From assembly GCA_964030785.1 (NCBI GenBank), contig OZ034967.1, positions 55,589,265-55,653,264 on the forward strand: DNA of 64,000 bases. Direction: 5' to 3'. How positions within the stretch are numbered: the stretch's first letter is position 1; every line of letters starts with the position of its first letter. Position numbers and translations under genes: made by a program. The notes beneath the pieces are model-generated. The model was not told the origin of the DNA, searched no databases, and saw only the letters and a program-made list of their open reading frames with translations. This DNA is from Siderastrea siderea (Eukaryota; Cnidaria; Anthozoa; Scleractinia; Rhizangiidae). Positions 1 through 9,331 of the stretch are shown in pieces.

Positions 1-480
1 AATCACAATGCCAGGTCCAGCAGAAATCTGACCCAGCTGGCTAAGAACGCGACATTCTTTTTCTTTCTTGGGTTAAGTGGAAAACAGGGAATGCGGAGTG
101 CGGAGTGCGGAGTGCGGAGTGCGGAGTGTGGAAAATGCGGAGTGTGGAAAATGCGGAGTGTGGAAAATGCGGAGTGTAGAAAATGCGGAGTGTGGAAAAT
201 GAGGAGTGTGGAAAATGCGGAGTGTAGAAAATGAGGAGTGTGGAAGATGCGGAGTGTGGAAAATGCGGAGTGTAGAAAATGCGGAGTGTGGAAAATGCGG
301 AGTGTAGAAAATGTGGAGTCTTAAAGAAAAAAAATAAGGTCATATCGCCACACGTAGGTATAACCCAATATAACTCCTTCCCGTCCCATGCCCCCTGTGT
401 GGACCCTGGAAAAGCACAGTACTCTTAACGAAATGTAGTTTTTATTTTCGGTTAAGCCATAGTAGTTGTTTCCGGTTTAG

Positions 481-789
481 AAAAAAAGTGCGAAGAAGTG
501 CTACGGATGCGATGACAGTTTTGCAGAAAAATTTCGTCAGGCACCACACAACATCGTGGTCAAGCACGTCGACCGTCGGCAGGTACGGAGGGACGTCAAC
601 ACAGGGGTGTTGGTGTACAGCACAGACTTTACCAATACCTATTAACATCCCAGTCCTGCGGATATCATGCGAAAAAAACCCGTTTTTGACGGACGTGTAC
701 ATATCGACTTCAGCACCTACCACTCACTTGATGAAAGCCAGAAGGAAATGCTAAAAGAACATGGACTGATTGTTAATATCGTTAATTAA
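481..789 (+). pseudogene. Broken coding remnant with a C-x2-C motif inside the 71-2330 element
   Basis: One frame stays open from 481 to 789 except for a single TAA at 643-645, and ends at a TAA at 787-789. It encodes a C-x2-C pair (KCYGC, near 496-510), a basic stretch and a downstream NTY/HPSP segment that straddles the stop. Codon use and the length of one frame across the stop suggest former protein, perhaps the C-terminal zinc-binding end of a transposase. I do not recognise the family. It lies just inside the left terminal repeat. Confidence 0.4.
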
Positions 790-946
790 CAGTAATGCTA
801 CACGCGTGGATTTGTTTTATTTACCTCAGTATTCGTTACTGTTTTTCATAGCTACAAAAAAAAAACAAATAATGTACGATTTAGCAATGAAACTCAATGA
901 TGCATCGCTTTTTCAAAGAACATGGACTGATTGTTAATATCGTTAA

Positions 947-1630
947 GGTGATTCCATTCAATTGCATTGCACATCCTTTCTGCAAGGTGATTCCATTCAA
1001 TTGCATTGCACATCCTTTCTGCGCATCATTTTTTGCGTGATTAGCGCGCGCACGAGCGCGCGCGCGTTCGGAACTTCATAGGTTTTCTATGGAAGCTGAG
1101 CTGTTCAGAGAAATAAATGGTCGTTTTCTCCTAAACGAACTCGGTGACCCCACTTTTTTATTCCATTTATTTAAGGAAAATACGACTTTACATGATATAT
1201 TCAAATTTGAAGAACTTTTCGTTATTCAATTTTGAAATATTCCGGTTGATTCACTATTACAGCCAGATTTTAGGCGTTTCACTGGAACCGTGTGGACGCT
1301 CGATTTGCCTATTATTTCAAATTAGTTTCATTGTTACGGCAATTTTGAGGGGTTTTACTGTAACATTGTACTTCTATCATAAGAATAATGCTTATATTTT
1401 ATTGCTAGTTATAACTTTGTTGAAGTAATGGGTGTCTCTAGTACAAGGATAGGTTTTTTAATATTGCTGTCTAAAGATAGCAAAGTACCTAAATACTACA
1501 GCCTCGCAGCGTGAAATCAAACACGGTGACCCCCTCTTTTTATTTTATTTTTTATTGTACTAGGTGTAATTAGTAACTGTGCAAAGTTTCAACAAATTCT
1601 CATTACAACTTATTTTTCGATGGAATCACC
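947..1630. mobile_element. Nested TTAA-flanked MITE (piggyBac/Kolobok type)
   Basis: The 684-bp element has TIRs starting GGTGATTCCAT and ending TGGAATCACC, with TTAA at 943-946 and 1631-1634. The sequence before the insertion (catggactgattg... at 761-787) is repeated just left of it, and there the same TTAA context is uninterrupted, giving a local empty site. A 37-bp tandem duplication lies at its left end (about 947-1021). A short direct repeat around GTGACCCC occurs near 1144 and 1522. No coding capacity is convincing. TTAA duplications are characteristic of piggyBac and Kolobok elements. Confidence 0.75.
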
Positions 1631-2337
1631 TTAATTCACAATAATGCTACGCGCGTTAAAATGCAATGATGCATGAAGGAGTTTTATAGAGTGTTATACC
1701 TTGTTACTTGTGTCTGTGTGAAGATATCACCTTTAATTAAACATTTACAACGATCTTACCAAGAGTATAGCGGAATTAAAGATTATTTTTTAATTTCCTT
1801 TTCCATACAAGCTTTTTATATTCATTAATTTTCATTAATTTTCACGAGTACTTTATTTCTATAGAATTCGAAAGACGTGTTTACGAGTACTTAATTTCGC
1901 GATTTTGACAAAAGCATAAAAATAAATTTTGTGATTTTTCAGTTTGTTAAGAGTAGTTCGCCCTTTCCAGGGTATGTACAGGGGGCAGGGGAGCTATATA
2001 GGGTGTGACACCTTATATAATTGAGTACGTGTGGCGATATTACCTTATTTTTTCTTTTGACCTTTCTATAACCTTTTTATATATTTTTCTTTAACACTCC
2101 GCATTTTCCACACTCCGCATTTTCCACACTCCGCATTTTCTACACTCCGCATTTTCCACACTCCGCATTTTCCACACTCCGAATTTTCCACACTCCGCAT
2201 TTTCTACACTCCGCATTTTCTACACTCCGCATTTTCCACACTCCGCATTTTCCACACTCCGCATTTTCCACACTCCGTATTTTCCACACTCCGCACTCCG
2301 CACTCCGCACTCCGCATTTTCCACTTAACCTCTTTCT

Positions 2338-2420
2338 TGCAAAATATTGCGTGCGTTCAAACAATCTTTGCACCAAAAATTGCCGCAATGAAAACAATAA
2401 GGCGCTTCCTCTTTTTCTTA
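2338..2420 (-). pseudogene. TRIM-NHL B-box1 fragment
   Basis: On the minus strand this stretch encodes the second half of the B-box1 seen in the window's TRIM-NHL genes, including CFHCG, FWCKDCL and NARNIL. Flanking RING, coiled coil and NHL sequence is absent. The same scrap recurs at 32730-32812 in the duplicated segment, so it was truncated before that duplication. Confidence 0.8.
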
Positions 2421-3050
2421 TCATAGTTTCCAGTTTGAAAGGCTACTGTCTACCGTATACCTCAAATCCCGAGCCTACCCTGTTTCATACGCGTGACCAG
2501 CCCCAGGAACGTATGAGCAGGAGGCTGTTTCATTTGGTGTTAAAAATTAATTTCACGCGGATGAAAATATTAAAAAATGGAGAAAAAAATAACAATTACT
2601 CATTTTACTCCCAGGACGTGTGTATCAGTATTTGTCCGCCAGTACAGCATGAAAATAGCAGAAATAGCAGCGAGAATGAAGCGAACTTCCTTACGATATG
2701 TATAAGTTCAGTGGTGCAAAGGTTTCAGTAATTATGCTATAAGGGATTGATATCCTTTGTGGTTTTTGTGCTGTCGCTTTTTAGGCATCGCAACTGAACT
2801 GTTGGAAACTGACCTTTTCCGGATTTTGAAATCAGCTTGAGGTTAGATCAGTTTTCGCACCCACTCACTTTTAAACAAAATAAAGCACATGAATCACAAA
2901 ACATTATTTATTGATGATTTACTTTTATAAGAATTCTTCAACTAGACGTCTACCTTAACTTTGGGTTCTGCTATGATAACTGAAAAAGAAAATTGCCAAC
3001 CGAAAGTTTTCGTCGTTGTGAAGCTTAATATTTGCTTAAACGACAGCTAA

Positions 3051-3689
3051 AATATGGTGAGAATCTTATCTCTTAAATTGTTCTTTCTTAAATGTTAATT
3101 ATAAATAATGTTAGTTTCCAGTTATTTTAATTTATTCATTTATCAAATTTATAATAATGTGTTTTGTTTCGATTTTGGGAATAAATGACAAATGGGGGGT
3201 TTGACAAATGACCATAATTACACACTGTAGGTTTATTAAAATAAAACACATACATTTAAGTTTAATGTCATTTTATTCTCTAAATGGAAAATAAGGTTAA
3301 TGATACAATGCTTGATTCCTTGACAGGGGCATAAAACCCATTTACTAACTAGAAATCCATTTTTAACATGTTCATGCAGCCACAATAGCCACAGGCTGCC
3401 AAAGTTTTTGTTATGAGTTTTCTCCTATAAGACGTCTTTTCTTGATCTGTATTCGTTGTAAAATTTCGAAACGATAATTCCTTGCCGAAAGCTTACAAGC
3501 CTGTTTAGTTTGAGTCACGCAACAAAATGTCACGCACTTGATTTTACCTGACGCCGGGTTTGACTTGGAGGGGGAAATGCACAGGAAACAAAACAAAACA
3601 AAAAAAGCAACAAGCAAGGAAGCAAAAAACAAACAAACAAAAACCAAACAATGAGAACTTTGAAAACCTGTGGACCCAAGGACCGATTA
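3051..3689. other. Intergenic, A-rich tract
   Basis: No gene is visible. About 3585-3655 is a degenerate A-rich run of AAAC/AAAAC units. The rest is plain AT-rich sequence. Confidence 0.6.
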
Positions 3690-4102
3690 CGGTCAACTGC
3701 CGCTTATAAGCCCTTGGCTTATACAACTTTGTAAGGGTTTTGGGTGGGCTTATAAACGGGGGAGCTTATATCTGGGGGAGCCACAGCAGTGTTGATCGAA
3801 ATACGTTTTTAATTTACCAGTTTTCAATTAACCTTTGAAACGTCACAATAAATCGAATTCGTTTCAATTTTAATTTAACAACAAAATCAAAACTGTAACA
3901 ACACGAACGTAACCGGAACGCAACAAAACAGAAGCTCAGAGTTCATCTTCGCAGTGTTCTGTGAGAGTGCTTAATATTAAGGAAACAGGCAAAACCACTA
4001 GGGCGACTTATATCCGGTGGAGCCTATACCGGATGTATTTTTTTGTTTACAGGTAGATGGGCCTATAACTGGGGGGTTGGGCTTATAAGTGGCAGTTAAC
4101 GG
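3690..4102. mobile_element. MITE with TA target duplication (Tc1/mariner-like)
   Basis: The ends form an imperfect inverted repeat, CGGTCAACTGCCGCTTATAA on the left against CCGTTAACTGCCACTTATAA read from the right, flanked by TA on both sides. The interior repeats GGCTTATA-type motifs. There is no ORF of note. The TA duplication points to a Tc1/mariner-type source. Confidence 0.65.
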
Positions 4103-4440
4103 TATTTATGTATTTATCAGTATCATTAGAGGCAGTGAAGCCTTGCCAAAACCTTGCCTGTTGCTAGGGCTTTGAAAAAGAAATTATTATTAGGTCTCTA
4201 TGCATTGGTCTTCAAAAATTGTTCAAGACAGGAGTGAGAATGTAAAAATGTATGTTGAGTTTACTCAAGACCAGGGGGTGTGGCCAGGGGTGCCGGAACC
4301 GTCCTTTTCGTTCTTTATAAGCTTATGAAACCATTTTATGGCAAACCTAGCGGATTACAATTTTATACATGAAACTCAAAATTAAGTTGAGTTTGAAACT
4401 CAACTCATGTTGAAACTCATCATGACAAGGAGTCCTAATG
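4103..4440. other. Intergenic, nothing recognised
   Basis: No ORF, RNA gene or clear repeat boundary. A short GAAACTCAACTC-type motif recurs near 4370-4420. Confidence 0.5.
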
Positions 4441-4740
4441 TTTAGGGCTCTTTGTCGCTTTCCGCCTGATCTTCTGAGCAGTGCAGGTGACGAAGGTGGA
4501 GAACCATCCTTGTGACGAATGGCTAACGCTCGAAACGTCAGCTTTCAATCTCTTCACGGTGGCTCAATTTACCTTATCAACTCAGTTGATAAATACAAAG
4601 TTTTGTGTTTCGCTTCCCCACCGATGCAGCACCACAGTTTCTCTAGAAGCTAACCCCCTTTTTTGTCAAGAGACAGTTGGTTGTGCGATTTTTCTGCGTC
4701 TTCTCACGGCTGAGGAGAACGAGCTCGGTTTCGCTTAGAG
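4441..4740. repeat. Probable dispersed cnidarian repeat
   Basis: The stretch has the motifs GCTCGAAACGTCAGCTTTC and ATCAACTCAGTTGATAAA, which I associate with high-copy dispersed repeats in coral genomes. This rests on recollection of such repeats rather than on a second copy in the window. The small open frame here is not convincing as a gene. Confidence 0.35.
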
Positions 4741-4929
4741 CACTGCTATGGACGGTAGACTATCAGATGACAGGGCCTTAGATTTCAGCGCAGTTATTGG
4801 TCTTATAGGCCCCACGCCATATGCTCTTCATACACGGACGGATTCTTTCTTTAGAAAACTGTATATTCACATTATCGATCTTCCAAGTGGTAACTAAACG
4901 GCTTGCAATGGACGCGCACCGGATGACAC

Positions 4930-5328
4930 TTAAGGATGGTTCTCCACCGGGATCTTGATATCGTGTCCGGAGTTTAGGAGGACAAATGTATCCGACTTAG
5001 TCTCCGCCGGCCTTGCGGTCGCAGGCTCCCTTCCTTCCATGGGGAGGGAAGGGAGCCAAGAGTTGAACACCACGCCCAGCTCTGCTCCTAGTACTCCTGC
5101 GCAAACTATGGTGGCCCTGCAGGCCCTACAGTGGTAGCAGCCAGCGCTGTCTTGCCGGAAGCTGACTGTCTTCAGGGCTGGTATGGTAGTGTTAATCTGC
5201 TTAATGACGTCTGCCATCACAGCGAGGAATGCACGAAAGTGGGTATGAGAAAAAAGTGTACTTACCAGAGCCCACTGGAGGGAAGACACCGATGTGTTGC
5301 AAAATAGCTTTGGACTCCGACTTGCCAT
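4930..5328 (-). pseudogene. Fragment of a multi-copy cnidarian protein, possibly transposase-derived
   Basis: A 132-codon minus-strand frame holds segments HTHFRAFLAVMADVI, FRQDSAGCYHC and LNSGHDI in order. I associate these with a family present in many copies in coral genomes, with an RNase H-like appearance (FRQD...GCYH, then GK/RGACDRK). Between the second and third segments the expected GACDRK motif appears only in a neighbouring frame, around 5010-5035, which indicates a frameshift. There is no start context or flanking exon. Treat it as a decayed fragment; the family assignment is tentative. Confidence 0.45.
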
Positions 5329-5758
5329 TTCGACGGTCTGCTTTTCTCACTTTCCCGTTCGAGGCATACTTAGACAGCCCTGGTAGAACTCAACATGACC
5401 AACGTTGATTAGTTCCCTCTGCGCTATTCCCAGACAAGAGCGATGGGCTGGGCAAATGGTCCATGTTAAGAATACTAATTAAAAATACTTTTGCGCGTGA
5501 TAAAAGAAAATCAACGAAGCTCAACTTCTGAGTGGATATCGCTGATTCCAACACTGCAAGTGTGACCCGAAAAGTCTTTTTTGCAACTGGAACAGCAACT
5601 GCTTGTTCATATCGCTTGTAAGAGGCGCAAACGCCTGCAGCTAGTTTCGGAAAAGAATAAGTGACCTCTATTCGCAGCCAAGGGAGATAATGGTTTGATT
5701 GGCTATTGTACTCGGTGACAGGGATCCTGTCTGCGAGAACTCCAAAGAACCTATCCTT
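5329..5758. other. Intergenic, nothing recognised
   Basis: No ORF, tRNA or repeat structure supports a call. Confidence 0.5.
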
Positions 5759-5761
5759 TTA

Positions 5762-6155
5762 AGCCCCGGCCAAACGAGGATGAGAGTTGATAAGAGTTGA
5801 AACTCTCACTCTCGTTTGGCATGGAACTCTTATCCACTCTCATCGACTCTCATGCACTCTCATCGACTTTGAACGTGTTCAAATTTTTCATGAGAGTCGA
5901 TGAGAGTTTTCTCTCGTTTGGCACCCATTTTCGAGTTGCATGAGAGTTTTTCGGTCAGCGGGTGGCCGTAAACGTCCAGCGGGCTCAAAAATACGACCTG
6001 TCGCCAGCATCACGCGATCGCATCACGCAACGAGTCACAATATGGCGGCGACTCTTGTGCTCGTTTGGCACGAGTTGATGAGAGTCGATGAGAGTTGACG
6101 ACAACTCTCATAAGAGTCAACTCTTATCGACTCTCATCCTCGTTTGGCCAGGGCT
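5762..6155. mobile_element. MITE with TTA target duplication (PIF/Harbinger-like)
   Basis: The 394-bp element starts AGCCCCGGCCAAACGAGGAT and ends with ATCCTCGTTTGGCCAGGGCT. TTA is duplicated at 5759-5761 and 6156-6158. The interior consists of many inverted copies of GATGAGAGTTGA, so single strands would fold extensively. A 3-bp TTA/TWA duplication is typical of PIF/Harbinger elements. Confidence 0.8.
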
Positions 6156-6158
6156 TTA

Positions 6159-8215
6159 CAATGGTGCGATATAGAGGAAGCGCTCTACAACTGCTGCGTG
6201 TTAAATCTGGCGTTTTCCTTTTCTTTCTTTTTTTTTAACGAAAATTATCAGTTTTTGAACATTTACTCAAAGCCGATCCGCACTTAAGACATTTTGCCTA
6301 GTTTCCAATTATGCCGCACCTGAAATTCTCACACGCCTGATTTCCAACAAGAAAATTATTTCAGCAAATGGCAGCTTCTCGAAGCGCCTTCTTCGACGCA
6401 TCACTGGTGGCTTGCAAGTAATATTGAAATCCTTCACCGTGAAATTAATTAGACTTGAAAAGTCGAACTCTTGAAATTTGCTATTTTAGACTATCGGAAG
6501 CTAATACTTTCTGCTTCTAGTGAACACGTGACAATTTTTTCCTCTCGCCAGAGCGTCACAAAATGTACATCTATGTAATCTGCAACTTCCTTTTCACAGG
6601 TCAGAATTGCGTAGTGAATAGTCCCGTCACATGTAGTATCACTCTATTTTACTAGTCGAAAGATATTTCAAGCATAACTTCGGCGGTGTAACATGACACC
6701 AAACAGGAGGACGGAATGTAAGTAAACAAACACAGTTGTAGCCAAGTGCTACGCATTGAAAACTTACGATTATAGAGAAAAGTGAACTTAAAATTTTCAG
6801 GAAACTTGTAAAAAACAAATGGATGGTTCTTTGTTAGCCTTCGATATGCTTTAGTTTAAATCATGGAAAAAAATTCAGCTATCTCTGCGGTTTGTTTTAA
6901 CATTGAGACAGTCCGGCATCTGGGATGAAAACGGGAAAGGATCATTCTGGTCGAGTTGCTGAAACAAACGCCATCACTATTTACATCGCCTTCTATCTTG
7001 CGTAATTTTTTTCATAGCTTAAGTTATTTCAGACGTCCTAATCTTTCGATTTTTTTCCCATTTTTGCAATCCATCACCAAAACCTATCCTGTGACTTGAC
7101 CAGAACCCGTTGCGTGACAGACAAATTTAGTTAAATCAGACCATAATAACAGTGCGGTTTCTGAGATGAATGTTGAGATCACTGCAAAGTTATTTAGTTT
7201 CTTGAGGAAATTAACACTGGGAGATTTTAAAAATTCATTTGCCATTCGTTAAGGGATGCGAATGTGTTGGCGGAGTCGTTATTCATTAGTTGAAAGTCAA
7301 TCTGGAGATACCAGGAGATAACGGTCGATTCCACGCGTCAAGATGGCCCTTGGACAGTACACCTAAAACTTGACAAAACCTGGCATTTAGACAAAATCTT
7401 ATTCAAGGTAAGCTAGATATGACCTTTATCCTGTACTTTTCATCCAAATACCAAAGGATACAAGGAAAAAATTCCAAGTTTTCGGCTATTCGGTCGGAGG
7501 CACGCGCCTATTGTTTGTACTGGTTGACAGGTTAATGTTGTGATTATCGGGATTTTGAGAGCGTTTGTACTCGGCGCTGATAAAAAGCCCGAAACTAATT
7601 TTTAAACCTGATTTTAGAATGGTATTTCGTCTTTCAAGAATTCTGAATTTCAAGTGATTTGGTGTTTTACCGGGGAGGAAAACTTTCTCTTGAAAAACTG
7701 TGCCAAATTGAGAATTCAAAGCAAGCGAATTTTAGTGATTTTCAGCGGCTCGCCATGACCTTGAAAATTAATTCACAGATCTAAAACAAGACTCAATTAC
7801 TTCCTACACACTTTAAAAGCAAACGTCCACGCTTAAAATGGGGGTTTTCTGGGGTGCAAATCAAACAGAGCGAAGTTTACGAGAAGGTATGATACACGTT
7901 TATTTCGCGTGTTTACAGGACACGTGTGGCGTAAACATGTTAAATTTTTTTTTCGGGCTTAAAAACAAAAATTTCAAGAAAAAAATTCCACCACGTTTCT
8001 TAGATTGCTATAGGGTATCAGTGGAAAATTTATGAGGGAATTTTATTTTTCATCATGTGCCGCCACTCGCTCGATGTTAGTGGACATCCCCTCTTAAGAA
8101 GTCTTAAAATAGGTTTAAATTTACTAATACCAGCTGTCAGCTGAAGGAATCCTGTAGAATAAATCTATAGTGAATAAACTACTGACAGATATGCTGAAAC
8201 ATTCCATCTTTTCCA
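6159..8215. other. Intergenic, nothing recognised
   Basis: About 2 kb of AT-rich sequence without a supported gene. The short open frames at 7486-7719 and 7838-8035 have no recognisable product and are expected by chance. Confidence 0.5.
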
Positions 8216-8659
8216 CCCGGGGGGGGTACTCCCATATATAACCTATATAGGTATGTGCCGCTGTGAAGGGTATGGTTTTCAAGGAGTTAATAGTCTGGGA
8301 TAGGGTATAGAAATCAGGGAGTCTTGGTGCTAGGATAGGGTATCAATTACCGGGAAACTAATGGGTGATGTGAAAATTTAATCCAATTAATTAATGGTTT
8401 GAAAAACTCGGAAATATAAAATATAAATGAAATCGCGACAATATTGTTGATCGAGAGCTCGTTTTCCATTAAAAGCACTGTGTGGTTATATTTCTGATGG
8501 ATAGCTCGAAAATAGCTAGTCTGGGATAGGGTAGGGATTTTTGGCATCTAGTCTAGAATAGGGTTGCAAAAACGACATGAACGTGGTCTGGTATAGGTTA
8601 AGGGTTTCAGAGTCCCAGCGGCACACTCCCATCAAAATTTTTCCAAGTACCCCCCCGGG
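8216..8659. mobile_element. MITE with GC-rich inverted ends
   Basis: The left end CCCGGGGGGGGTACTCCCAT is mirrored by the right end, which reads ...GTACCCCCCCGGG. Just inside lie GTGCCGCTG and its complement CAGCGGCAC. The interior repeats TCTGGGATAGGGTA-type motifs. There is no clear TSD and no coding sequence. Confidence 0.7.
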
Positions 8660-9331
8660 ACCATTTCTCACCATAAAAAAACAATATTTTGGGCTTCTTG
8701 CATGTGTGGTCAATTAATATCATGCAGTACTCATACTCATGCAGACCTTTGCGCACAAACGTGCTAATCTTATCTTGTCACTCTTTATTGAACTGATTTG
8801 CTCATTGCACTGGCACTTATAGTGCTGCACAGCAGTACTGTAGCCACTTTTTAATTAGTTTTTGAAGCCTTTTGACATCTTTCTCATAATGATAACTTTC
8901 TCATGGTTTTCATCTCAACTGGCTAATTATAAGATGATCAAAAGCTGTGAGGGAATTAGGAGTTGTCAAGTTTTGCATTTGTGCACACGACTTATCCTTT
9001 TGTAAGTTCTTGGATTTGACTGATCAGTTAAAATTGAAGTCATTGAAAAGCTGTCAAAGGGATGTCAAAAAATGTCAAAAATTAATCAAAAACTTTGCAC
9101 AATGCCAACAGTATGGCACATGGGACAGTAATACATTGCAAACGATATTACTTTAATTAATAATATATTTCTGACAGATAAAAATTTTGTGCAAGTATAT
9201 AGTTTTGACATAACCAGCCTGGCATTTAGTTCTACATTACTGCTACACAGCGTAAGCAATCACAAATAAATGAAGTCACAGTTTTAACAAGAAATCTATG
9301 GTGAACAAGTTCAAATTGCATATATCTTGAA
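8660..9331. other. 3' flank of the first TRIM-NHL gene
   Basis: No gene. A TTTAAT at 9152-9157 would read ATTAAA, a variant polyadenylation signal, on the minus strand about 175 bp past the stop codon. This is weak evidence for the transcript end. Confidence 0.3.

Larger units (their letters stand above)
71..2330. mobile_element. Non-autonomous DNA transposon, 9-bp TSD, minisatellite TIRs (Mutator-like)
   Basis: The element begins GGTTAAGTGGAAAA and ends with its reverse complement. It is flanked by the 9-bp duplication TCTTTCTTG at 62-70 and 2331-2339. The duplicated segment at 32720-32728 has one copy of that 9-mer and no element, so it is an empty site. Each end carries an array of a 16-bp unit (core GCGGAGTGTGGAAAAT) in inverted orientation, at about 91-317 and 2094-2320. 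Inside these a further inverted segment (around 325-415 and 1963-2062) extends each terminal repeat to roughly 345 bp. A 9-bp TSD fits the Mutator-like superfamily, which is an inference. No full transposase is visible. Confidence 0.88.
1..3050. repeat. Segmental duplication, copy A (interrupted)
   Basis: Bases 1-61 and 2331-3050 together match 32663-33345 with scattered substitutions. The homology is broken here by the 71-2330 insertion, and by about 100 extra bases near 2873-2977 that copy B lacks. Copy B sits about 200 bp downstream of a TRIM-NHL gene, so this segment is probably the 3' flank of a TRIM-NHL unit moved or duplicated here. Its left edge may lie outside the window. Confidence 0.85.

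Noticed and set aside
91..317. Regular repeats resembling a CRISPR array
   Set aside because: There are no unique spacers. It is a 16-bp minisatellite forming the TIR of a eukaryotic transposon, and the matching minus-strand frame at 41-343 only translates the repeat.
1144..1428. 94-codon plus-strand frame
   Set aside because: It lies in AT-rich sequence inside the TTAA MITE and has no protein-like features.
3544..3726. Two overlapping minus-strand frames rich in Phe, Cys and Leu
   Set aside because: They are translations of the A-rich AAAC tract on the opposite strand.
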